The notes under the pieces are model-generated. The model was not told the DNA's origin. It did no database searches and worked only from the letters and a program-made list of their open reading frames with translations. This document shows, piece after piece, positions 48,815 to 57,198 of a DNA stretch of 64,000 nt. The stretch is from Tricholoma matsutake (lineage: Eukaryota > Basidiomycota > Agaricomycetes > Agaricales > Tricholomataceae). Where the stretch lies: NCBI GenBank assembly GCA_026075535.2, contig AP026544.2, positions 8,928,001-8,992,000 on the forward strand, read 5' to 3'. A program made the translations under genes and the position numbers. How positions within the stretch are numbered: position 1 is the stretch's first letter; the number at the start of each line of letters is the position of its first letter.

Positions 48815-48890
48815 ACAAGGGTTGAACCCATGATGCATGACCTACTACATGTAACTCAATTGTGGACAGACCAAACAACCATTAGTCTAC
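48815..48890 (-). repeat. tRNA-like (SINE-type) module
   Basis: On the minus strand a B-box GGGTTCAACCC (48819-48829) lies 50 bases downstream of a weak A-box-like TAGACTAATGG. The upstream 48640-48810 repeats the word GTGCAGATAAAAAC several times. The clover-leaf is poor, so it is not a tRNA gene. Confidence 0.45.
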
Positions 48891-49089
48891 AGCAGTTGTT
48901 AATGTATAGAACCAGCGGTGTACTAATGGAAAGGAAGTTAAGCTGAAAAAAAGAAAAAAAAATTGTGCACATCAAACATCCAATGGTCACCTGGCCCCGC
49001 ATTCCCGTTGTTCACACCTGCCAAACTTGACATGGCCGACCCTGGCAAAGTTCTTGATCTGGTCAACCACATCAGTTTGATGAGAGTGA

Positions 49090-50191
49090 ATGGATAGGAA
49101 AGGGGCAAACATATCCGGCCAGTGGCCACCTGCTTGAAATCCCAACAAACTTTGCAAAAGCAGTGTTTCCCAATGCTGGCATTGCTATCGAGAAGTTCCT
49201 GAAATTATGTCTTCTCATGCCATCCTTCAGTGTGGTCCATGTACAGGCTGACTGATGTTTCACACCTTTTGTAACCAATGAAGATCTGGGATGTCTCTTG
49301 ATACAACCTATTCCAAGCAGAGGTTTCATAGACAGCTTGAAGAAAAGCTATGGACAAGCCATCTTGAACGGAAGCAAGTCTGTCAAGGATCCAAGATACC
49401 CTGGTTCTCATTTACCACTGTGGTGTATCCAGTTTTGGATGGAGATCCTTCTTGTCATTGATGCACAGACAAAATAGAGACGCTCACTGACCTGGATTGA
49501 TAATTGTCTCAAAGAGGCTTGCTCGGATGCATGGACTATGCTCCAGCTTGCGCATACTCATCTTCTATTATTGTGATGGAATGAGATAACCAATATACCT
49601 GGTGCAGGATCCCAAACAACAACCCAAGTCTTCGCACGGCTCTTATCTGACGAGTGGATCAACGACATGCTCATTGACATGATGTTCAGTCACTTATCAG
49701 AACATGTCGAAGAGGATTCCATGTTGGACTCCTTCGTAATCATTGAAACCCTGCAGTTTATGCAAGCTATCAATAAAGCTAGCTCAGAAAATGACCACAA
49801 CAAACCTCTTACGTTGTTCTTGCACCATTTAGAAAATCGCAACCAAAAAGGCAAATTCAACACACTCATCTTCCCTGCACACCTTGGACAGGAAAATTAT
49901 TGGTTTGCTTTCAAGATTGACTTTGAACATGGAGAACTATCATATGGTGATTCACTATCTCATCAAGGAATGCCCCCTCCAAAAGGAATCGTAAAGAAAT
50001 TGCAGTGGTGGCTCCAGAAATGCTTTCGTGGGCCCTTCAAGGACTGTGGGGATTTTCTTGAGCATGGTCATCAGGAGGATAGTACCAAGTGTGGCATCAT
50101 AACACCAAATACTGCTGCAAGAGAGGTGTTTCACGATGAGTTGTGGAGACAGGATCAGAAAGCTGTTGAACATGTCAATTGGTTTCAATGA
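49090..50191 (+). pseudogene. Ulp1-type (C48) cysteine protease domain protein, broken
   Basis: The upstream helical part (PNAGIAIEKFLKLCLLMPS, SLKKSYGQAILNG, LPLWCIQFWMEILL) is interrupted by stops near 49250, 49470 and 49570. The C48 core starts about 49620 (ARLLSDEWINDMLIDMMF) and continues open to 50191. The catalytic Cys is in DSTKCGIITPNTAA and the Asp in SYGDSL. The usual catalytic His in the preceding strand is Tyr (QENYWFAFKIDF). The TGA at 50189 falls before LSEVF, where Arg would fit. Such domains process SUMO-like modifiers and often ride in transposons. The frame runs into the TIR element. Confidence 0.72.
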
Positions 50192-50477
50192 CTATCAGAG
50201 GTCTTTACACTCCCCCCCATATTCCTATAGGAATCCGACCATATTCCGATGTCATTTTCACCAGCCAAATTGACATGAAATGGCAGGTTCAGTCCTAGTC
50301 CAGTCTGATGCAGTCCGATCAGAATCTGATCAGACCATCGGAATTTCCTAGGAATTTCTGACCATAGGAATCACATAGGAATATTCCGAGGTTATGCAGA
50401 GACATCGGACAACATAGGATTCCGATAGGAATGATAGCAGCATTGCTTAGTAATAGTAGAAAAAGTAGAAACACATG

Positions 50478-50553
50478 ACAGAATTGAACCCCAGAGCTCT
50501 AATATGATTACATAAACTTACAGTAACAACAAGACCACTACACTAAGTGGTCA
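50478..50553 (-). repeat. tRNA-like Pol III module A
   Basis: On the minus strand, A-box TAGTGTAGTGG (50535-50545) and B-box GGTTCAATTCT (50480-50490) both fit the Pol III consensus. The arms do not fold into a convincing tRNA. Confidence 0.55.
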
Positions 50554-51650
50554 TTGCAGGTACGTGCTTGTACTGCACTACATACCGTTCCCGCGGGTGT
50601 GATGACAAAGCACAAAGCCACGTCACCACACCTGCCAGCTCATCATTCTCCCACCACCACCACCAACGACGACGACGATGACGACCACAGCTGCCTCCCC
50701 ACCTCAACCACCACCACCACCACCATACCCACTCCCACTCCCACTCCTGTGCTGTCAAGAGGGGCCAATGGCCATCAACAGACACAAGCAGCCCAAACGA
50801 CAGAATCGTCGTTTGGGCCATGGTAAGTTTTTTTTTTTTCCTTCGTTTCTTGTTTTCTAAACTAACTAACATCTTTCTTTTGTTTTTTAGGTCCTAAACT
50901 ACAGGGTAACAACGGACAGACAGACGGACTCACCCAAACAACGCAATCTGCATCGTTTGGGCCCTAGGCAAGTTTTTTTTTCCCTTTGATTTTGAGTTTA
51001 CACTAACTGTTTTTCTTTCATCTTCTAGGTTCTAAGCTGTTGGTAACAGCAGAGGGATGCGAGATGACCATGACGACACCACCAGGGCCCCACCATGAAC
51101 ACCCATGGAGACAAAGAGGGACAGGGAGGGAGACGAGGAAGTGATGACGATGACGACGACGACAGGGAGGGGGAGACGAGAAGGTGGAGGGGGAGACGAG
51201 AGGGTGGAGGGTGGAGGGGGAGATGAGGGGAAGGCGACGGGCACCAGCACTGGACAAGATGAGGGCAGCAAGGGACGATGAGGGGGGACGATGAGGGGGT
51301 GGGGATGATGAGACGGCACCCCGAATGACACACCACTCACCACCAGCCTCGTGAGCAACTGCTCGTGGGGTGGACAGTGGGTGGAATGATGACGAGGAGG
51401 GGGAGACAAGGGAGGAGGAGACAAGGGACACACAGGGGACACCATGCCACCACCATGAGCATCTGCTTATGGGGTGGATCGTGGGGTCTACGAGAAGGAG
51501 ACGGTGCCCCAACACCCGAATCCCACCCAAACCCCACCGCTGCAAGCTTTGCTCGTAGGGTGGAATGGGTGCTAACAGCCGTGTCACCACCTCCACACCA
51601 AAACACAATGCACCACCACTCCCTCCCCTCCTGCAAAATGGGGGGGGTGG
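50554..51650. repeat. Low-complexity purine/CCA tract inside the TIR element
   Basis: ACCACCACC, CACTCCCACTCCC and GGAGGGGGAGACGAG runs. The word TCGTTTGGGCC occurs at 50807 and 50961, with short T-rich gaps after each that resemble introns or duplicated units. Long frames here are compositional and do not look like genes. Confidence 0.6.
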
Positions 51651-51865
51651 TTTTTTGTTTTTGTAGAATTTTAAATAGTATAATTAATTGTCTCCCCCCT
51701 GCATTTGCATCGGGGGGTATTTTTTCAATCTATATTAGTTATATTAGTTCCTCGCGTCTTTGCGAGGGCTAATCAATTTTTTTTCGAGCTCTCGTGAGGG
51801 AGGTTAAAAATATGTGAACTATCCCTAAGTGCATTAAATGGACTTTGTATTACATATTTAATAAT

Positions 51866-51953
51866 TCTCCTGTGGCTCAACTGGTTGAGTGCTTGTTTAG
51901 TCATCATGTGACTTACATCCCATGGTCCATGGTTCAATCCCTGCTTTACCCAC
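51866..51953 (+). repeat. tRNA-like Pol III module B
   Basis: A-box TGGCTCAACTGG (51873-51884) and B-box GGTTCAATCCC (51931-51941), 46 bases apart, fit the internal Pol III promoter. The acceptor and anticodon arms are poor, so it looks like a SINE head rather than a tRNA gene. Confidence 0.65.
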
Positions 51954-52302
51954 TTATTTTGTAAGCACTTGGGGAAAGTTAAGTCTTCCAAAATGTGATA
52001 GTCCGACTTCATGTTGGAATTGCATAGGACTTTACTAGGAATTTACTAGGAATTTCTTGGAAACAACAGTACATGGTCATCAAGATACATTCTGATTGGA
52101 TTCCTATCAGACTACTAGGACTAGTGTCGTACTAGTAGGACTCCTATCACATTCCGATTGGACTCTTATCAGAAAACTCGGACTCCTAGGACTCCAATAG
52201 GAATATGGGGGGGAGTGCAAAGTTTACGACTATTGGCCACACACATCAAGGATGTAAGAATCAATCAATTCAGTAGTTGGTGTTATACATGCTCACCTTC
52301 AT

Positions 52303-53085
52303 TTGAATCAGATCAATGAAGACAGCACCAAGGTTTCTTACATTCCCTGCAAGATGAACAGCTCAAATGAATCTACAGAGATCAAGGATGTTAATGGATC
52401 CATCATCATGATAGAATCTTTACTTAACCCGGGACCCTCTCTTCCCCCAAAGGCTAATCCATCCATTCCAGCTATCCCTAGTGCAGGTAGTCATTCCAAG
52501 TCATTTTTCTCTAACAGTAACTTGGATGATCGCCTCACAACTGGCATGATTGACAACTTGCCTAGCTCGGTCAGGGGAGATGTTAGAATAGAAACACAGG
52601 GTTTGAGGGATGCATTCTCGATGCTGTGGAGAGAAAGGCTTGAAGACCCACCAAAAGCAAAGGCTAGAGGATTGAAACACGCATGCTCAGATACCAAAGA
52701 TGTTGACAATGCAGATGTGGGAAAAAAGTCTAAAAGTACCAGTGGTCAATTGAAGTCAGTCATTTGGGAGCATCTACAAAACAACAGGTGTACAACAAAA
52801 AATCTCACCAACGAGAATGAACAATTTTTCAAATTCAGGTCAAAGGTTTTGGACCTTGACAAACTTTCTGAAGTCATTGATGGAAAAACAGTGCGCCACT
52901 TCAAGTGCGGCAAGATGCTTCAGATGAAATATCCCTACAACATACAAAACTTCGAGACCCACATTCTGAATTGCTCAGGTCCCCCAAAATCTGTGAAGCT
53001 CCCAGCGGGTGGCATGCATACAATCCAATCATTTTTCCAGAAGCAAAACCAGATACCGAAAACAGCTGCATCAGCTAGTACTTGA
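52303..53085 (+). CDS. Zinc-finger protein of the Ulp1-linked transposon-like unit
   Basis: 260 codons open from MNQINEDSTKVSYIPC to a TGA; the true start may lie upstream. The C-terminal third carries a finger-like motif HFKCGKMLQMKYPYNIQNFE followed by THILNC. The usual first Cys appears to be His, leaving Cys-His-Cys. A Pro/Ser-rich middle and a Lys-rich stretch (KAKARGLKHACSD, GKKSKS) precede it. It is colinear with the Ulp1 frame upstream and the transposase-like frames downstream, and probably part of the same protein or gene set. I recall this arrangement from mushroom genomes but know no name for it. Confidence 0.6.
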   Translation: MNQINEDSTKVSYIPCKMNSSNESTEIKDVNGSIIMIESLLNPGPSLPPKANPSIPAIPSAGSHSKSFFSNSNLDDRLTTGMIDNLPSSVRGDVRIETQGLRDAFSMLWRERLEDPPKAKARGLKHACSDTKDVDNADVGKKSKSTSGQLKSVIWEHLQNNRCTTKNLTNENEQFFKFRSKVLDLDKLSEVIDGKTVRHFKCGKMLQMKYPYNIQNFETHILNCSGPPKSVKLPAGGMHTIQSFFQKQNQIPKTAASAST

Positions 53086-53100
53086 AAAACTCATCTTCCC

Positions 53101-54537
53101 TGTCCGGGTCCCAGTGAAGATATTTCAACAAAAATCAAGGCTTATTTAGATCGCACAGGTGCACACGGCGGCGGTGCCTCTTCTGTTACTGTCATTGCAA
53201 GTGAACTTCTATGGAAAGAAATTTAGACGCCTGTCAAAATCTCAGAAAGTTCAGGTTAAGGTGGCTCAAAAGCATGACTGGCTTTGGAGAAACGATCAGG
53301 AGGCCTCATGAGTATTTTCCACTAGATGTTGTGGTAATGCGGGCAGTTCCAATGACTGTTCCATCTCTACACCTCAGCCCTGTGCGGTGTGTCTTTCACT
53401 TTTGAAGAACAGGCAGTTCAAAAATGCGCTTCAAGTGCTGACCCCACCTGACAAACACTATAAGTATGTCAATCATGAATATCGCAACAAATCTCTTGCT
53501 GTTTTATTTGGGCGGTGTGTTGACTTGCATTCAATCATCGAAGCTGATGTAAGTGACCCTTCAATTGCACTCATGGATCTCTCACCAACACATTGCTTCC
53601 AGGGAGCTCAGGAAAGGCCATTGATGAAATATGTCAGAGGCATCTTGTCTGGTGAATACAAGGGGGACAATCTTTTTGCCTCAATTTTGCAAGCCATGGT
53701 ACTCAAGCGTGACAAGGAGGAACGAGGAGTTGGAATGCAGAATTTCAAACACACACCTGATCTCATCGAATTTGCACACATCATACATACCCGTAGCCCC
53801 AAAGCATATGATTTTCTTAAAGGCCATCTACCTCTACCAGATCCATGGACCCTAAAGTATGTTGCACTTGTGAGACAGCGACTAAAGTGGCTTAATGTGA
53901 CATCATAGACTTCATAACGTGTGTCAGCCAGCATTTCCTGTTGGAATTACAGAACAAACTTTTCAGCTGGTTGAAGACTATCTCAAGATGCTTGAATATG
54001 ATGGCCCAGTTGCTTTAAGTTGTGATGACACCAAGCTCTTGGCTGCATTTTGTCCATACTATGACCAGGAACTTGATGGTTTTTATGTGTCGGAGAACCA
54101 TATTGAATTGCAGATGTTGAGGCCTTTCATGAAGTGACTGAAAGTGGTATTCTTGAGAAGGCGACAAAGGTGTGATGTCGAAATGCACAGCATCCTTCTT
54201 TACTAACTTATTCTCTGCTTGTTCATTGATTAGCTTTGTTTGTGGTATTTACAGGTTCCGCTTCCTAAAGTTGCACCACTCATTGTTGCTGCCATGGGTA
54301 TATCTAACAATCTCTCTGCACAAGAGTTGTTCCCTTATCTCTGGCACATCATTAATGGGCTTCTGGATCAGCACATTCTAGTTATGTCATACGCTGCTGA
54401 TGGAAGTGGTGTTGAACATGGTGTTCAGCGATTGCTTGAACAGAAAGCTGTAAGAACCTCGAGAACTCAAATCAAACATCCTGGCAACAAATCTCAGGAT
54501 GTATTTGTCGATATTCCTTTCTTTGGCAGTCACCCAT
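53101..54537 (+). pseudogene. Transposase-like protein (possible RNase H fold), N-terminal and central part, broken
   Basis: Coherent blocks are LDRTGAHGGGASSVTVIA (53143), WLWRNDQEAS-stop-VFSTRC (53280-53320, TGA for Arg), a Cys-x2-Cys at about 53378, NALQVLTPPDKHYKYVNHEY (53420), QAMVLKRDKEERGVGMQNFK (53690), VALSCDDTKLLAAF (54010, acidic pair) and LPKVAPLIVAAMGISNNL (54265) with VMSYAADGSGVEHGVQRLL (54385; another Asp). The gene is cut at 54537 by gypsy-3 and resumes at 61562. The spacing of Asp residues suggests a DDE/RNase H-like nuclease, an inference. No Pfam assignment could be checked. Confidence 0.65.
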
Positions 54538-55216
54538 TGTTACAATTCTCTGTTATCGTAACCCACGATGACCAGACGTACGCCGGCAAGACCGGGTACT
54601 TTAATTTTCTCATTTGACTCGACTCTCTTCCGACGGAAGACACCTTGACGCATGATGACTCCATGCACCCGAATCCACTCCCACGCACACCGTGGTATGA
54701 CAACCCCTTTACATGAGGTCTGTGATGTCGGACCCTCATGATCGACATGCTGCGCTGCAGCATGTCCTTGACATCGGACACCTCATGCGAGGCATGAGGC
54801 CTATTGTTTCTATTGTTCTTGTCTATATTTACCTGATAAGCATCTCACCTTCCGATTGGACAATAGATAGTCCTGGAACAGTATATAAGCTGTAGCTACA
54901 CTCTGTGTATTCTCCAGCTTGACCTAATTCAAATAACAGCCTTAGACTCAACCAGAACACTCGACAGCTTAGGAAGCCCCTAGCTGTGATAACATCGAAC
55001 TCGACAGTTGGAAAGCCTCCAACTGTGATATACAAACCTACGGTCTGCTCAGAAAGCCTCTGAGTACAGATAGCCATGATGACTTGAGGAAGTACCCAAG
55101 TGAAGGCAGGAAGCCCGATATGCTAGGAAAGCCTCCTAGTGCGATACAAGACAGTTGGAAAGCCTCCAACTGTAACATACAGAGCCAAGGCTGAGTTGAG
55201 ACCTATAGTCTTAACA
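54538..55216 (+). repeat. Gypsy-3 5' LTR with stem-loop array
   Basis: TATATAAG at 54882-54889 is the likely TATA box. Downstream (54965-55172), in the part that should be transcribed, six stem-loops follow one another, five with the loop AAGCC. The same array is in the 3' LTR (61310-61517). I found no tRNA-like or self-complementary primer site after the LTR end. Confidence 0.92.
54965..55172 (+). other. Array of stem-loops with identical AAGCC loops
   Basis: Stems, each around AAGCC: CAGCTTAGG/CCTAGCTG (54965-54986, one bulge), CAGTTGGA/TCCAACTG (55005-55025), CTCAGA/TCTGAG (55048-55064), CTAGGA/TCCTAG (55123-55139) and CAGTTGGA/TCCAACTG (55152-55172). A sixth, ACTTGAGG/CCCAAGT around AAGTA, is at 55082-55101. 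Several are followed by GTGATA or GCGATA. Different stems with one loop point to selection on RNA structure. Confidence 0.75.
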
Positions 55217-56341
55217 AAATCTACGAAGTCCACCTACCTAGGTGCAGACACAACATCTTTCAGACAAAGCCCAGACAGACCTCCAACCGGAGCATCATCA
55301 TCAGGAAGAACCCCGTTGTATAGATACCAGGGTCAACTAGTACAATACTCGGAACCAGCACAAAAGTGGTTCTCAAAGAGAACCAGTGACAAAGAACCCC
55401 GATACCTCGACGAAGAGGACTTTATATCCCTCAATACAGAAGAAACTCCAGAACGAGACCCATTCTCCTTGTCCAACGACAATGCCAACATGTCCACTGA
55501 ACCGACCGCATTGACCAAGGAGATCAGGATACGAACCCCCTCTGACTTCACAGGGGACCAAACTAGAACTGCAAAGTTCTTGCAAGAAGTGAAACTCTAT
55601 TTGAGAGTGAACCATGGAATCTACGACACCGACGAGAAGAAAATCATCTTCGCATTGTCCTTCATGAATGGAGGAACCGCTGCGCCCTGGGCACAGACAT
55701 GGGCAGAGAGAGAGGACCTAGGAACTTGGTCAGCCTTTGAATCAGCACTCAAGACAGTGTTTATGCCGATTGACAAAGCTGGCAGGGCCAGAACTGAGAT
55801 GAAGACATTGAAGCAGGGACAGGACCTGGAGGACTACATTGCGCAGTTCCGAATCCTGTGAGAGAAGGCGGGAATCAACAATGACACTGCCCTCATTGAA
55901 CTCTTTATGGACAGGTTGAACCCCAAGCTCCTCGAAAGAGTTTTCAACATGGAAACAATCCCTATGACCTTGGAAGGAATGATCAACGCCGCCTCCAAGT
56001 ATGATGGACAGTGGAGAAGAGCAAAGGCCATAGCAGGGAGGCTACAGGAGACTTTTATGAAGAAGCTCCCGGCCTCTAAGGCAAAGGAAACCCCACTCGA
56101 GATCAACCACCTCTCCTACCAGGAGAGGATCAAACACATGAAGAAAGAGTTGTGCTTTGTGTGCCACCAGCCCAGACACAGAGCAACTGAACACAAGAAA
56201 GGGGAAACAAGGACCGAGGACCGGCCTTTCCCAAAGAACAAAGGCAAAGAAGCCTACTCGAAGATCCAAGCGATCTTGAATGAACTCAATGGAGAAGAGA
56301 AAGCGACAGCTGTTGCTGCCATCAGAGATGAGGGTTTTTAA
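55217..56341 (+). pseudogene. Gypsy-3 gag (one in-frame TGA)
   Basis: The frame is open from the LTR; the first in-frame ATG is at 55490 (MSTEPTALTKEIRIRTP). The gag core contains FLQEVKLYLRVNHGIY, FALSFMNGGTAAPWAQTW and LKQGQDLEDYIAQFRIL. A TGA at 55859 stands where Arg fits. The knuckle reads CFVCHQPRHRATEH, with Arg and His in place of the usual Gly and final Cys, so metal binding is doubtful. It ends at TAA 56339-56341; protease is in the -1 frame. Confidence 0.85.
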
Positions 56342-56343
56342 AG

Positions 56344-57198
56344 GGGTGGCCTGCCTCGATGCCAGGTACCACTGAACTTTCCATCTGCTCTGTACTACTA
56401 GCCACTTTGAAAAATCAATCTATGCATTTAGATGTCAAAGTGGTAGGGACAGGCAGAGGAAAAGCCATCGAAACTGAAGCCCTACTCGACTCTGGAGCGG
56501 GAGGGATATTCATGAGTCATGAATTCACAGAGGACAGTGGATTTGAACTGTACCCCCTGGAGAAGGTGATCAAGGTCAAGAACGTGGATGGAACCCCAAA
56601 CAAGAAAGGGGAGATTTCCCACTATGCTAAGGGACTCTTGACGATCAATGGAAGAACTTTCCCAACGACCTTCCTCATTGCAGGACTGGGAAAGGAATCA
56701 GTCATCTTGGGCTTGCCGTGGCTCAGGAGAATCAATCCAGTAATCGACTGTAGAATTGGAACCTTCCAATTCAGGACGAATGACAAGACCCATCCTGAAT
56801 TCTCACATGGAAGAGGAAGAACCCTTATCGGTAGGGTACAAACCAAGAAAACTGACAATGATCACCTGTCATGGCATCAGAAGGGAACTGAAAAGAAGAA
56901 GAACCCCTTAGACATGACAAAAGAAGAATGACAGGCATGGTGCCAAGGCATCATTGCTAGAGATCAAGAGAAGCTCGCCCTCAAGAAGAAAGCTGCTGAG
57001 GAAGAACAAGCACAGTGGAAAAAGCTGGCCACCAGAGAGCTGGAGAAACTGGCCACTAGAAAAGAAGAAGGACGACTGGCATTGGCCCGAGTAGTCGCAA
57101 AAGCAAGGAAAAAGATAGCCCTGAAAAACAAGAAAGAAGAACTGGCAAAAGAAGAATGCCAAGAGCAATGCTGAAGAGTTGTCGCCAAAGCAAAACTG
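56344..57198 (+). pseudogene. Gypsy-3 protease and linker, broken
   Basis: The protease site is EALLDSGAGGIFMSHEF (about 56480), with ILGLPWLRRINPVIDCRIG downstream. After TGA codons at about 56931 and 57172 (both before positions where Arg fits), a Lys/Glu/Ala-rich coiled-coil-like linker leads into reverse transcriptase. Confidence 0.82.

Larger units (their letters stand above)
50209..52222. mobile_element. Non-autonomous TIR element, about 2.0 kb
   Basis: The ends match as inverted repeats (CACTCCCCCCCATATTCC at 50208; the same on the minus strand at 52217). Both sides continue into many TAGGAAT/ATTCCTA palindromic words (50220-50430, 52020-52210). TTTAC occurs at 50204-50208 and again at 52223-52227 as a possible 5-bp duplication; with one copy removed the Ulp1 frame continues into TTIGHTHQG. 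The interior holds two tRNA-like modules, (CCA)n/(GA)n low-complexity DNA and no transposase. Confidence 0.7.

Noticed and set aside
50554..51650. Long open frames rich in Pro, Ser, His or Trp on both strands
   Set aside because: They come from CCA and GGA low-complexity DNA, overlap each other in several frames and lack domain features.
51866..51953. Functional tRNA gene
   Set aside because: A and B boxes fit, but the acceptor and anticodon stems do not pair properly.
50208..52217. CACTA superfamily assignment of the TIR element
   Set aside because: The ends begin CACTC rather than CACTA or CACTG, the possible duplication is not 3 bp and there is no transposase.
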